Shown one piece after another: positions 16,942 to 25,774 of a stretch of DNA of 64,000 nucleotides (positions are counted from its first letter, which is position 1; every line of letters starts with the position of its first letter). A program made the position numbers and the translations under genes. Origin of the DNA: Mesorhizobium sp. M1B.F.Ca.ET.045.04.1.1 (GTDB lineage Bacteria > Pseudomonadota > Alphaproteobacteria > Rhizobiales > Rhizobiaceae); contig NZ_CP034448.1 of NCBI RefSeq assembly GCF_003952465.1, positions 2,891,001 to 2,955,000 of the forward strand, read 5' to 3'. The notes below the pieces were generated by a model that searched no databases, was not told where the DNA came from, and was given only the letters and a program-made list of their open reading frames with translations.

Positions 16942-16978
16942 AAGCCTGCCGGATCCGCAGGCCGGATCCGGCAGGCTT
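16942..16978 (+). terminator. strong stem-loop after the GMC gene
   Basis: AAGCCTGCCGGATCC (16942-16956) and its exact complement (16964-16978) form 15-bp arms with a 7-nt loop, starting 4 nt past the stop codon. No T-run follows. It probably stabilises the upstream message or partly terminates it before the cytochrome c gene. Confidence 0.7.
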
Positions 16979-17056
16979 GGCCGCGCATCGTACCCGGATC
17001 TTTTCCACAGGCAGACTTGGCGGAATCCAATCCGTCGCTCATTGAAGGCAGCAAAA

Positions 17057-17464
17057 ATGAAACCGACCGTGCCTGCACTAGCAATCGCGATTCTTACTGT
17101 AATCAGTTCGGCGCAGGCGCAGAATCCATCTCCCGGCGACGCCGGGGCCGGCGCCGTCGTCTTCAAGAGGTGCATGGCCTGCCACCAAGTCGGTCCTGAC
17201 GCAAAGAACGGAGTAGGACCTGTCCTGAATGGGGTCGTCGGCCGCCCGGCCGGTACGTATCCGGGCTACAGCTATTCCGCGGCGAACAAGAATTCGGGTC
17301 TGACCTGGGACGAGCCGACGCTGACGACCTATCTGCGCGCGCCGCGCAAACTGGTGCCAGGCACAAAGATGACATTCGCCGGTCTCAGCAAGGACCAGGA
17401 GATCGCCGATGTGATCGCCTATCTGAAACAGTTCAACGCCGAAGGACAGAAGGTCGCCCCCTGA
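17057..17464 (+). CDS. periplasmic class I cytochrome c
   Basis: The 135-residue precursor has a signal peptide (PTVPALAIAILTVISSAQA) and one haem site CMACH (C39, C42, H43). The sixth ligand is probably the Met in PGTKMTFAGL, and the C-terminal helix is EIADVIAYLKQF. The pattern is that of cytochrome c2/c550-type soluble carriers. It lies 80 nt past the GMC hairpin in the same direction, so it is the likely acceptor for the dehydrogenase. Confidence 0.9.
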   Translation: MKPTVPALAIAILTVISSAQAQNPSPGDAGAGAVVFKRCMACHQVGPDAKNGVGPVLNGVVGRPAGTYPGYSYSAANKNSGLTWDEPTLTTYLRAPRKLVPGTKMTFAGLSKDQEIADVIAYLKQFNAEGQKVAP

Positions 17465-17506
17465 GTCAGAGGGCGACCTGTTCCCGGCTTTGCAAAGCAC
17501 AATCTT

Positions 17507-17728
17507 ATGAAGTTCGTCCTGCATCGGGGTCTGGGGTATTCCACGGTTCATCAGATCGGTGACTATCTGCGCAGCCATGGAACCGGCCATCACTGGATCG
17601 AGCGATATCGCGGCGACATCTTCGTGTTCGTCTCGGATCAAGCCGACGAGGCAATCCTTAGAAAAGAATTCTCCGGCGTTCTCGATGCTGTTGACGACAC
17701 GGAGACGGAAGGGACACGACGTCGATGA
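17507..17728 (+). CDS. small hypothetical protein
   Basis: The 73-residue protein begins MKFVLHRGLGYSTVHQIGDYLRSHG and contains HWIERYRGDIFVFVSD. No family is recognised. Its stop overlaps the ATG of the DUF488 gene by 4 nt (ATGA), so the two are cotranslated. Confidence 0.6.
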   Translation: MKFVLHRGLGYSTVHQIGDYLRSHGTGHHWIERYRGDIFVFVSDQADEAILRKEFSGVLDAVDDTETEGTRRR

Positions 17729-18096
17729 GCGAAAAAAACTTCAGCGACAGAGTAAAATTGAAGCGGGCATATGAGAGCCCTGTTGCTGACGATGGCACGC
17801 GGGTGTTGATAGACCGACTTTGGCCGCGTGGGGTCAAGAAGACCGAGGCCGCCATCGACTATTGGATGAAAGAACTCGCGCCAAGCACCGAGCTTCGGAA
17901 ATGGTTCGGACACGATCCAGCCCGCTGGGAGGAATTCCGCCGGCGATATGCGGCGGAAATCCGTGAGCATCGCGATGAACTCGATCGGCTGCGCGACCTG
18001 AACCGAGCGGGCCCCGTCACACTCGTCTACTCGGCTCATGACGAGGCCCACAACGATGCCGTCGTCCTCAGAGAGATTCTGCTGAGACATCGATAG
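17725..18096 (+). CDS. DUF488 family protein
   Basis: The 123-residue protein carries the short-form DUF488 pattern: RVLIDRLWPRGVKK, ELAPSTELRKWFGHDPARW, and a C-terminal PVTLVYSAHDEAHNDAVVL. The family is uncharacterised. It is intact, unlike the two other DUF488-related sequences in the window (7989 and 25487), which belong to the longer IGHS-type branch. It is coupled to the small gene before it. Confidence 0.85.
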   Translation: MSEKNFSDRVKLKRAYESPVADDGTRVLIDRLWPRGVKKTEAAIDYWMKELAPSTELRKWFGHDPARWEEFRRRYAAEIREHRDELDRLRDLNRAGPVTLVYSAHDEAHNDAVVLREILLRHR

Positions 18097-18222
18097 AAAC
18101 GTCAGGTCGCTCCTGTTCACAGGCATGTGCGATCAAGACACCGAGAACAAATCCATCGGAAACCAAACCAGTGAAAACCCATCCAATCATCGTTGGGCGC
18201 ATTCGCCTTAAGGAGAATGGCA

Positions 18223-18879
18223 ATGAAATTCTTTGTCGATACCGCCGATATATCTGAAATTCGCGAGCTCGCTGCCGCTGGCGTCCTCGATGGGGTGACC
18301 ACAAACCCGTCCCTTATCGCTAAGACCGGCCGACCGATCAGAGATGTAATCGAGGAGATTTGCCAGACGATCGAGGGCCCGGTTTCAGCGGAGGTCACGG
18401 CGATACACTTCGATGACATGATCGCCGAGGGAGAGCGTTTGGCCAGCATCGCGCCAAATGTGGCGGTCAAGGTGCCCTCGACCTGGGATGGATTCAGGGC
18501 TTGCCGTGCGCTCAGTCAGCTCGGGCACAAGGCCAATGTCACACTGTGCTTTTCGGCCGACCAGGCCCTGCTCGCAGCCAAAGCAGGCGCGACCTTTATT
18601 TCGCCGTTCGTCGGCAGGCTCGACGATCTCGGTCTGGACGGCATGGAGGTGATCCGGGAAATCCGCGCGATCTACGACAACGACAAATCCTTGAGGACGG
18701 AAATCCTCGCGTCCTCAATTCGCACCCCGCTCCATGTCAAACAGGCGGCGATTGCAGGTGCCGATATCGCCACTGTGCCACCCGCAGTGCTCAGAAACCT
18801 CGCCAAACACCCGCTCACGGACAAGGGCCTCGAATCCTTTCTCGCCGACTGGGGCAAGACGGGGCAAACGATCCTATAG
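18223..18879 (+). CDS. transaldolase family protein, fructose-6-phosphate aldolase type
   Basis: The 218-residue protein begins [16 protein letters not shown] and has [11 protein letters not shown] (residues 24-34) and [10 protein letters not shown] with the Schiff-base Lys83, then [27 protein letters not shown]. The short length and these motifs match the TalC/Fsa branch, which makes or splits F6P or sedoheptulose-7-P. AAGGAG lies 7 nt before the ATG at 18223; an earlier in-frame ATG at 18217 is too close to it. A role in sugar metabolism fits the dehydrogenase nearby. Confidence 0.9.
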   Translation: MKFFVDTADISEIRELAAAGVLDGVTTNPSLIAKTGRPIRDVIEEICQTIEGPVSAEVTAIHFDDMIAEGERLASIAPNVAVKVPSTWDGFRACRALSQLGHKANVTLCFSADQALLAAKAGATFISPFVGRLDDLGLDGMEVIREIRAIYDNDKSLRTEILASSIRTPLHVKQAAIAGADIATVPPAVLRNLAKHPLTDKGLESFLADWGKTGQTIL

Positions 18880-18914
18880 CTGTCAGCCTTGGGATCGCTG
18901 GGCCAACATAAAAG

Positions 18915-18946
18915 TTGCACGCAATTGCCGATTAAATTCGTTTGCG
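18915..18946 (+). promoter_or_regulatory. LysR-regulon element, site C
   Basis: TTGC and CGTTTGCG are again separated by exactly 20 nt, with AATTGC and TTAAATT inside. In addition GCACGCAA (18917-18924) and TTGCGTGC (18942-18949) form a perfect inverted repeat across the site. It lies about 190 nt before the Rieske/FAD gene, pointing towards it. Confidence 0.65.
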
Positions 18947-19136
18947 TGCCACCAAAAATGGCAGGAAACTCGCGCCTGAGCGTTGCTCAATCTCGCGACA
19001 GTGACCAGGCGGGGCGCTTGGCGCGAGCGGTGCGACGAGGGCAAATCCAGCCAGGCACGATGCGATCCGAGGCTGCGCAGGTGGAAGATTTGCCGCTTCT
19101 CGGCCGTGTGCGAGCGATTACGACATCGGATCGCCA

Positions 19137-20699
19137 ATGGAGAAAAACGTGGCTGAAGGCGCTACCAAGCTAGCCGGACCGGATCTGGTCCAAGGCATCG
19201 CGTTGTCCGACCTTCCCGATGGCGGAAAACTTGTCGGCCATAGCAGCGGAGAACAGGTATTACTCGTGCGCCGAGGGACCGAAGTCTTCGCCACCTCTGC
19301 GACATGCACGCATTACGGCGGGCCGCTGGCGGAAGGTCTCCTGGTGGCGGACACCGTCCGGTGTCCGTGGCATCACGCGTGCTTCGATCTGCGAACTGGC
19401 GAAGCGCTGCGCGCTCCCGCCTTCAATCCATTAGCCTGCTGGGCCGTCGAGCAGCGGGATGGCCGGATATTCGTCGGCGAGAAGCTGAAACGGGCGGCTC
19501 GGAAACCGCGCTCCAGAAGCTCCGGCCAGGTGCCTGACAAAATGGTAATCATAGGCGGCGGCGCGGCGGGGTTCGCAGCGGCCGAAATGTTGCGGCGGGA
19601 ACAGTTCCAGGGCAGCATCGTCATGGTCAGCGACGATTGCGCGCCGCCAGTCGACCGGCCGAACCTCTCCAAGGACTACCTCGCCGGAAAAGCCCCGGAG
19701 GACTGGATCCCGCTCCGCGGGGAGAAGTTCTATGCGAAGAACAACATCGACCTGCGGCTCAACACGAAGGCCGACCGCATCGACCTTCGTTCCTTGGAGG
19801 TTGTCCTCGCAGACGGAAGCAGGATTCCGTACGACAGGCTGCTGCTTGCGACCGGCGCGGAACCTGTCCGCCTAACCGTCCCAGGGGCCGACCGACCGCA
19901 CGTCCATACGTTGCGCTCGTTCGCGGACAGCAAGGCGATCATCGCACGCGCCGCCGCCGCGCGCCGCGTGGCCGTGCTTGGCGCCAGCTTCATCGGGCTC
20001 GAGGTTGCCGCTTCTTTGCGTGCGCGCGACATCGACGTCCATGTCGTGGCACCGGAGAAGCGGCCCATGGAGCGTGTCCTGGGCCCACAGATGGGCGACT
20101 TCATTCGCGCCCTGCATGAAGAGCATGGCACCGTATTCCATCTGGAGGAAACCGCAACCAGCATCGACGGCGGGAAGGTGCACCTTAGCGGCGGCAGTAC
20201 CTTGGCGGCCGATTTCGTGGTCGTCGGCATTGGCGTGCGGCCGCGCATCGGGCTCGCCGAAGCGGCAGGGCTGGCCGTTGACCGCGGCGTCGCCGTCGAC
20301 GCCTTTCTGGAGACGAGCCAGCCGGGGATCTTCGCGGCCGGCGACATAGCGCGATGGCCCGATCCCCACAGCGGCGAGAACATCCGGGTCGAGCACTGGG
20401 TGGTTGCTCAGAGGCAGGGGCAGACCGCCGCGCTCAACATGCTCGGCCATCGCGAGAAGTTCGTCGCCGTCCCGTTCTTCTGGAGCCAGCATTACGACGT
20501 CCCGATCAACTATGTCGGACATGCCGAGAGATGGGACGAGATCGTCGTCGAGGGCGATGTCGCCGCCAGGGACTGCCTGCTGCGGTTCAGGAGCAAAGGA
20601 CGCACGCTGGCTGCCGCCTCGATTTTCCGGGATATCGAAAGCCTTGAAGCCGAGGTCGCGATGGAGCGGCAAATGGCAACAGAAGACGCTCGCGGGTAG
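19137..20699 (+). CDS. Rieske-type ferredoxin fused to FAD/NAD(P) oxidoreductase
   Basis: The 520-residue protein has an N-terminal Rieske domain with CTH (C57, H59) and CPWHH (C76, H79), giving a 2Fe-2S site. After a linker come two Rossmann motifs: VIIGGGAAGFAAAEMLR for FAD near residue 137 and VAVLGASFIGLEVAASLR for NAD(P)H near 282. The C-terminus has IFAAGDIARWPD and a reductase dimer domain. The layout is that of AIFM3-like/ferredoxin reductase fusions that move electrons between NAD(P)H and a partner. There is no signal peptide, so it is cytosolic. Site C lies upstream. Confidence 0.9.
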   Translation: MEKNVAEGATKLAGPDLVQGIALSDLPDGGKLVGHSSGEQVLLVRRGTEVFATSATCTHYGGPLAEGLLVADTVRCPWHHACFDLRTGEALRAPAFNPLACWAVEQRDGRIFVGEKLKRAARKPRSRSSGQVPDKMVIIGGGAAGFAAAEMLRREQFQGSIVMVSDDCAPPVDRPNLSKDYLAGKAPEDWIPLRGEKFYAKNNIDLRLNTKADRIDLRSLEVVLADGSRIPYDRLLLATGAEPVRLTVPGADRPHVHTLRSFADSKAIIARAAAARRVAVLGASFIGLEVAASLRARDIDVHVVAPEKRPMERVLGPQMGDFIRALHEEHGTVFHLEETATSIDGGKVHLSGGSTLAADFVVVGIGVRPRIGLAEAAGLAVDRGVAVDAFLETSQPGIFAAGDIARWPDPHSGENIRVEHWVVAQRQGQTAALNMLGHREKFVAVPFFWSQHYDVPINYVGHAERWDEIVVEGDVAARDCLLRFRSKGRTLAAASIFRDIESLEAEVAMERQMATEDARG

Positions 20700-20756
20700 C
20701 TGGGAGCACAACCAGGATGAACGGGTGTTTCATCGTGACCGAAAGGAGTTCGACCT

Positions 20757-21053
20757 ATGTCCACACTGCCGCAGGAACTTGACGCAGTCGCCGGTTTGCC
20801 CACACCTGCGCCCGCTCAGCACTGTTCAAAGATCGTCGAGTTCGCCGAGGAGATTGCCAAGGAAGAGTCCGACGAGATGCCGACCTCGGTTGAAATCTTC
20901 GCGGATGGCAGCCGTTGGTACTGCCGGGTGCGTCGCGGCAATGAAAAGACCCGGCCGATGGGTCCCTATACCAAACAACAGGCCCAGCGGATCCAGGAAG
21001 TCCGGAGAGCGTTAATCGCCAAAAGAGGTACCGCCCGGATCGTGTTCGAGTAG
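20757..21053 (+). CDS. small hypothetical protein
   Basis: The 98-residue protein has a Pro-rich N-terminus and a C-terminal segment (SVEIFADGSRWYCRVRRG, YTKQQAQRIQEVRRALI) with a beta-hairpin-then-helix look. It follows the Rieske gene by 57 nt in the same direction with AAGGAG near its start, so it is probably in that operon. Function unknown. Confidence 0.55.
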   Translation: MSTLPQELDAVAGLPTPAPAQHCSKIVEFAEEIAKEESDEMPTSVEIFADGSRWYCRVRRGNEKTRPMGPYTKQQAQRIQEVRRALIAKRGTARIVFE

Positions 21054-21288
21054 GGTGGTGTCTTTACGATCACGGCCAGCCGGAGCCCTTCCCTGATCGT
21101 TCTTCACAAGATTTTGGAGCGTTGCCGGGGAGGCCTCCGGCGTTGCCGAGGTCACGTGTCCAGGCAGGATGCCTGCTGACGTTTGGAGATACTTCGCGCC
21201 GAGCTATAGGGGCCATGCTGGCGGGGCGGTCTTATATGGCGCGGCTCTGGCCGAGCAGATCCGATTGAGAAGCCGCCCGATGATAGCG

Positions 21289-21915
21289 CTATTCGCCTTC
21301 CGTGGCGATCAACATCCAATTCCGTTTCTTTGACAGGGTTTCACAGGCGAACGTCCATGTATCGATCATCTCGACGATCTGCCGTGGATCGCCGGCGACG
21401 ACCGCATCATCGGCGGAGCGTGTGACGCTGACCACGTCGGAATCGTACCGGACAACGATCTCAGCGACGCCATCCTCCTCGAGGGCGTCGACGACCTTCG
21501 CTTCACGCGTGCCAATGAAGGTGAGTTGCAACGTCTCCTCACAGTTCCGACGTTCGGCGATCTCCCGCTCAAACGCATCAAGCACTTCAGCCTCGACGAG
21601 GCGTTTCAACGTCGGGATGTCGCCGTCCGCATAGGCCCGCAAGATAGCTTCATAGGCGCTCTTGGCGCCGGATAGGAATGCGGGGAGGTCGAAGTTCGCG
21701 TCGATCTCTCGAAGCGCATCCAGGGGCGTGTCCACAGAGGGCGCAGGTTCCATACTGCCGTTCGGCCGCGTCGACGCATCGTCCCGCTTGGCCCTCTCCT
21801 CGATCCAACGCGACAGAAGCTGGCTCCAACTGCCCAGCATTGCCCACCAAAACGCGAAGATCGCAACGAGCAGAATCTGGCTGGTCGGGTCTGTGGTCTC
21901 GTTCATGACATTCAC
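21289..21915 (-). CDS. Tim44-like domain protein, membrane-anchored
   Basis: The 208-residue protein has one N-terminal transmembrane segment (ILLVAIFAFWWAMLGSW), an acidic linker, and a C-terminal Tim44-like domain: FLSGAKSAYEAILRAYADGDIPTL followed by beta strands (LTFIGTREAKVV, AEIVVRYDSDVV) and DTWTFACETL. Tim44-like proteins of alphaproteobacteria sit at the inner membrane and are linked to respiratory-complex or protein quality functions. It is downstream of ctaD on the same strand. A second ATG three codons in is an equally good start. Confidence 0.8.
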   Translation of the reverse strand: MNVMNETTDPTSQILLVAIFAFWWAMLGSWSQLLSRWIEERAKRDDASTRPNGSMEPAPSVDTPLDALREIDANFDLPAFLSGAKSAYEAILRAYADGDIPTLKRLVEAEVLDAFEREIAERRNCEETLQLTFIGTREAKVVDALEEDGVAEIVVRYDSDVVSVTRSADDAVVAGDPRQIVEMIDTWTFACETLSKKRNWMLIATEGE

Positions 21916-21951
21916 TAGACAGTTTGTCGAAGCATCCAGCGAGCCGGTTGC

Positions 21952-23547
21952 TCAACGGATGCGGGGCAGCTGTTCCCATTGATGGAAGGGCGGCGGCGAC
22001 GGCAGCTGCCATTCAAGCGTGGTCGCCCCTTCGCCCCACGGGTTGGCGCTGGCCGGGCGCTTGCGGCTGAAGGCTTCCGCGACCGCGATGAAGAAGATAA
22101 TCAGTCCGGCCGTCGAGATGTAGGATCCGATCGACGCCACGAAATTCCACCCGGCGAAAGCGTCGGGATAGTCGGCGTAGCGTCGCGGCATGCCCGCCAT
22201 GCCGAGGAAATGCTGCGGGAAGAAGACGAGATTCACACCTATGAACATCGTCCAGAAATGCAGTTTTCCCAGGGCCTCGCTGTACATGTAACCGGTCATC
22301 TTCGGGAACCAGTAGTAGAAGCCTGCGAAGATGGCGAACACCGCGCCCAAAGAAAGCACGTAGTGGAAGTGGGCGATCACGAAATAGGTGTCGTGCAACG
22401 AGCGGTCGATGCCGGGGCTGGCGACCATGATCCCGGTGACGCCGCCGATGGTGAAGAGCAGGACGAAGCCGGTCGCCCAGAGCATCGGCGTCTTGAACTC
22501 GATCGACCCGCCCCACATCGTGGCCAGCCACGAAAACACCTTCACGCCCGTCGGAACGGCGATGACCATCGAGGCGAAGGCGAAGTAGCGCTGGCTGTCG
22601 AGGGAGATGCCGGTCGTATACATGTGATGCGCCCAGACGAGGAAGCCGATCGTGCCGATCGCCACCATCGCATAAGCCATGCCGATGTAGCCGAAGATCG
22701 GCTTCTTGGCGAAGGTCGAGATGACGTGGCTGATGATGCCGAAGCCGGGGAGGATCATGATGTAGACCTCCGGATGGCCGAAGAACCAGAACAGGTGCTG
22801 GAAGAGGATCGGGTCGCCGCCGCCGTCGGGGACGAAGAAGGTCGTGCCGAAGTTGCGGTCGGTGAGCAGCATCGTGATCGCGCCGGCCAGCACTGGCAGC
22901 GACATCAATAGCATGAAGGCGGTCACCAGCATTGCCCAGGCAAAGAGCGGCATCTTGTGCATCGTCATTCCCGGCGCGCGCATGTTGAAGATGGTCGTGA
23001 TGAAGTTGATCGCGCCGAGGATCGACGATGCCCCCGCAAGGTGGATCGAGAGGATGACGAGGTCGACCGCGGGGCCCGGTTGTCCCGAGGTCGAGAGCGG
23101 CGGGTAGAGCGTCCATCCGCCGCCATGGCCCAGCGTGCCTGGCGCTCCCGGCACGAACATCGAGGTGACGAAGAGGATAAACGCAGCCGCGAGCAGCCAG
23201 AACGAGATGTTGTTCATGCGCGGGAAGGCCATGTCGGGCGCGCCGATCATGATCGGCACCATCCAGTTGCCGAAGCCGCCGATCAGCGCAGGCATGAGGA
23301 CGAAGAAGATCATGACAAGGCCGTGGGAACTGACGACGACATTGTAGGCCATCGGATCGCTGAACATCTGTAGACCGGGCTCCTGGAGCTCCATCCGGAT
23401 CAGCACTGAAAGCGCGGTGCCGAAAATCCCCGCCATGATCGAGAACAGCAGATAGAGCGTCCCGATATCCTTGTGGTTGGTCGAGTACAGCCACCTGACA
23501 AGAAACCGGGGCTTGTGTCCGTCGAAGGATGCCGCTGGGTTCGACAT
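21952..23547 (-). CDS. ctaD: cytochrome c oxidase subunit I (aa3 type)
   Basis: The 531-residue protein is full length for COX I. Seen are [10 protein letters not shown] with a low-spin haem His, [17 protein letters not shown] with the CuB His and cross-linked Tyr, HHMYTTG with two CuB ligands, and [17 protein letters not shown] with the haem a3 and haem a ligands. It would form the catalytic core that reduces oxygen and pumps protons. Unusually, no ctaC, ctaE or assembly gene adjoins it; its neighbours are a 5-FTHF cyclo-ligase-like gene upstream and a Tim44-like gene downstream. It is therefore an extra, orphan copy. Confidence 0.95.
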   Translation of the reverse strand: MSNPAASFDGHKPRFLVRWLYSTNHKDIGTLYLLFSIMAGIFGTALSVLIRMELQEPGLQMFSDPMAYNVVVSSHGLVMIFFVLMPALIGGFGNWMVPIMIGAPDMAFPRMNNISFWLLAAAFILFVTSMFVPGAPGTLGHGGGWTLYPPLSTSGQPGPAVDLVILSIHLAGASSILGAINFITTIFNMRAPGMTMHKMPLFAWAMLVTAFMLLMSLPVLAGAITMLLTDRNFGTTFFVPDGGGDPILFQHLFWFFGHPEVYIMILPGFGIISHVISTFAKKPIFGYIGMAYAMVAIGTIGFLVWAHHMYTTGISLDSQRYFAFASMVIAVPTGVKVFSWLATMWGGSIEFKTPMLWATGFVLLFTIGGVTGIMVASPGIDRSLHDTYFVIAHFHYVLSLGAVFAIFAGFYYWFPKMTGYMYSEALGKLHFWTMFIGVNLVFFPQHFLGMAGMPRRYADYPDAFAGWNFVASIGSYISTAGLIIFFIAVAEAFSRKRPASANPWGEGATTLEWQLPSPPPFHQWEQLPRIR

Positions 23548-23651
23548 GGTGCTCTACCTGCCTTTCATTCAGGCATGCAGGATGGTTGTCGCGATCGACG
23601 ACGTTCAGCCGCCGTCGCGATCGGGAAACCAAGCGCTGTCTGCTTCGTGCT

Positions 23652-24314
23652 TCAGTCGTCCGCGACGATGACGTCCATTGGAATGTCGTGGGGTTGCGGA
23701 TGGATCGTTCGGAGCCTGCTTCCGGCGTAACCCACTCCGATGACCAGTGGTCGTCTGGGAATCGCTGCGAGGGTCCTGTCGAAGAACCCACCGCCGTAGC
23801 CCAGGCGGTAGTTCGCTCCGTCGAAGCCGACCACCGGCGCGACCACCACGTCCGGCACGACCGAGGGGCCGCGTGATGGCACCAGGATGTTCCAGACGCC
23901 GCGTTCAAGCCGGTCGCCCGGCCTCCAAACCCGAAACTCCAGCGGCCAGCCTTTCCTGATGACGACGGGAAGCGCGATCCTGCCGCCGCGTTCGATGATC
24001 TTGATCGCCCAGTTGCGAAGGTCCGGCTCGCCGCGGAAGGGCCAATAGCCGCTGACGATGCGTCCGCTGACCTTGCCGATGGCGAGATCGAGGCGCGGAG
24101 CGATGCGGTCCGACCTGGCCTTCCTCTCGTCGGCGTCGATAGCGAGGCGCTCTTCGATCAATCTCTGCCGCTCCGCCTTGCGCCAGCGCAGGACATCGTT
24201 CCAGCAATCCCCCGGTCCCGATTGTCCGTCATACGCGGATGAAAGTTCGTGGGCAAAACAGGGCGGAGACGCGTATTCCCGGACTTCAGGATCGTTGCAG
24301 CTCTTCTCGGTCAT
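23652..24314 (-). CDS. 5-formyltetrahydrofolate cyclo-ligase family protein
   Basis: The 220-residue protein has the cyclo-ligase motifs: ARSDRIAPRLDLAIG, SGYWPFRGEPDLR, VVAPVVGFDGANYRLGYGGGFFDR, and a C-terminal PQPHDIPMDVIVADD. The enzyme normally converts 5-formyl-THF to methenyl-THF using ATP. An extra 50-residue N-terminus precedes the domain. It lies 100 nt upstream of ctaD on the same strand, with site D of the LysR-type element ahead of it, so the two may be cotranscribed. The metabolic link to an oxidase is unclear. Confidence 0.85.
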   Translation of the reverse strand: MTEKSCNDPEVREYASPPCFAHELSSAYDGQSGPGDCWNDVLRWRKAERQRLIEERLAIDADERKARSDRIAPRLDLAIGKVSGRIVSGYWPFRGEPDLRNWAIKIIERGGRIALPVVIRKGWPLEFRVWRPGDRLERGVWNILVPSRGPSVVPDVVVAPVVGFDGANYRLGYGGGFFDRTLAAIPRRPLVIGVGYAGSRLRTIHPQPHDIPMDVIVADD

Positions 24315-24377
24315 TGCTAGCTCCGTGTCCGTGCGCCCCATTACGTCTGCTGGAACGTGCTCCGCAGGAAACAGGAA

Positions 24378-24409
24378 GGCAAACGGAATTAAATGCTGTA
24401 TGAGTGCAA
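24378..24409 (-). promoter_or_regulatory. LysR-regulon element, site D
   Basis: Read on the minus strand, TTGC (24409-24406) and CGTTTGCC (24385-24378) are 20 nt apart, with CATTTAATT in the spacer. It lies 64 nt before the cyclo-ligase/ctaD genes, pointing to them, and 27 nt from the start of the broken divergent LysR gene at 24436, the same arrangement as site B. Confidence 0.7.
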
Positions 24410-24435
24410 AATTATTGCATTAACAGGAGGAGTTA

Positions 24436-25401
24436 GTGGACATCGATCGCGCGCGCACGGTCCTTGAAATCGTCCATTCAGGCAGTTTCCTAAGGGCCGC
24501 GGATCGCCTGCATGTCACGCAGACCATTGTGAGCTCGCGCATACGCGTCGTTGCCTGGGGCGGTGAACTCAGTGTCTGGAATCCGCTCCTAGTCAGAGAA
24601 ACTTGCCGAGGGTGTGAACGCCCGAGCCGGCGGCACGCCTGTCTACCCGCCTGCGTGGGCTTCGGCTCAGTCGAATATGTCAAACGGCGGCGGACTTACT
24701 CGTCGAACTGAGAAGGTCGCCATGATCTCGTTCGTCGCTTGCAATTCGACGGCGATTGCATATGCACCAACAAATGCCAGCTATTGCTGGATTCCGTCTC
24801 GGACGACAGGAAAGTTTACCATGGACGAACATGACGACCAGAAAGGCGCTTCGCCAGAGGACGTCCGTCACGCATTAAGAGGCTGGGGATTTTTCTTCGT
24901 TCTGATGACTGCTATATTTGGTGTCGCCTACGTCCTTGTTGAGATGTAGTAAAGATCTGCATCGCGACGGCTGAGTCTCATTACGACGGCGCTCGAGTCG
25001 TCTGGTGGAATATAGCCGACGATTTTAGGGGTCACGAGACCGCAATGGGGCAGACCCGGAAGAGAATATCGCAACGCCCCACGATGCTGTCCGGAAGTCA
25101 AGGCAGCGCCTCGTCCGCCGACGGGCACCGATCTGGGCCTCGGTTCATGCGTTTCAGTTTACTGTTTGCGGCCCTGCATGGCGGCAGCTCCACCACATTC
25201 GGAAGCCAGGAGTGCTGGTCGGGCTCGGCCCGCTGGGCTTGAGTTATATCCTGCGCGCCGAGGGAATGGGCTATTTCCGCAGGGGCGCCGCGGCTCCCCA
25301 GATCGAAGCGGGACAACTGGAGATCGTGGAGGGCGCGCCGAAATTCACCTAACTGGCTATGCTGTCTGTCCCAAGGCAGGCGAGGCGATAGCCGATATCT
25401 A
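24436..25401 (+). pseudogene. broken LysR family regulator
   Basis: The first 45 codons give MDIDRARTVLEIVHSGSF and AADRLHVTQTIVSSRI, a LysR winged helix closely like the intact regulator at 13336. The frame then passes into about 640 nt of unrelated sequence. LysR homology resumes at about 25212 with LGPLGLSYILRAEGMGYF and IEAGQLEIVEGAPKF, matching LGPLALSYVLATGGSGYF of the intact copy, and ends with another frameshift. It diverges from the cyclo-ligase/ctaD genes across site D and was presumably their dedicated regulator. Confidence 0.82.
24821..24949 (+). CDS. 42-residue single-pass membrane protein
   Basis: The peptide begins MDEHDDQKGASPEDVRH and ends with one hydrophobic helix (GFFFVLMTAIFGVAYVLVE). 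It lies inside the segment that interrupts the LysR gene, so it may have arrived with it. No family is recognised. Confidence 0.45.
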   Translation: MDEHDDQKGASPEDVRHALRGWGFFFVLMTAIFGVAYVLVEM

Positions 25402-25486
25402 GGAGGCGCTTCGAGGCCCGAAGCAAGTCGTCCTCCCTGGCGCGAGCTATGTGGCTGGAAGGATGGACGCCACGGATTGACCGAAA

Positions 25487-25774
25487 ATGTTTTACCCATT
25501 CTACACCATCGGTCATTCGACCCGGTCGATCGCCGAATTCGTTGCCCTGCTGCGAGTTGGAGAAATCACCTTGGTGGTCGACATAAGGACCGTCAGACGC
25601 TCGCGGGCGAACCCGCAATTCAACAGCGAGGTGCTTCCGGAAAGCCTGGTGCCGTTCGGCATCGGGTATGAGTACATTGCCGAGCTTGGCGGCCTGCGCG
25701 GCAAGGCACACGACGTTCCACCGACGCTCAACGCATTCTGGATCAATCAGAGCTTTCACAACTACGCCGACTAG
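25487..25774 (+). pseudogene. DUF488 family gene, 3' truncated
   Basis: About 85 residues match the N-terminal half of the longer DUF488 branch: YTIGHSTRSIAEFVALL, LVVDIRTVRRSRANPQF, and IAELGGLRGKA. The family normally continues for another 80 or so residues with a W-x-C-H-R-R motif, which is missing. The frame runs directly into the truncated site-2 protease gene of the opposite strand, so a recombination junction lies near 25770. Confidence 0.75.

Noticed and set aside
15832..17175. Minus-strand open frame of 447 codons
   Set aside because: Antisense to the GMC gene, which has clear FAD motifs on the plus strand.
22013..23908. Second minus-strand frame of 631 codons overlapping ctaD
   Set aside because: Shifted frame of ctaD with repetitive HDR/HRR translation; ctaD has all its metal ligands in the other frame.
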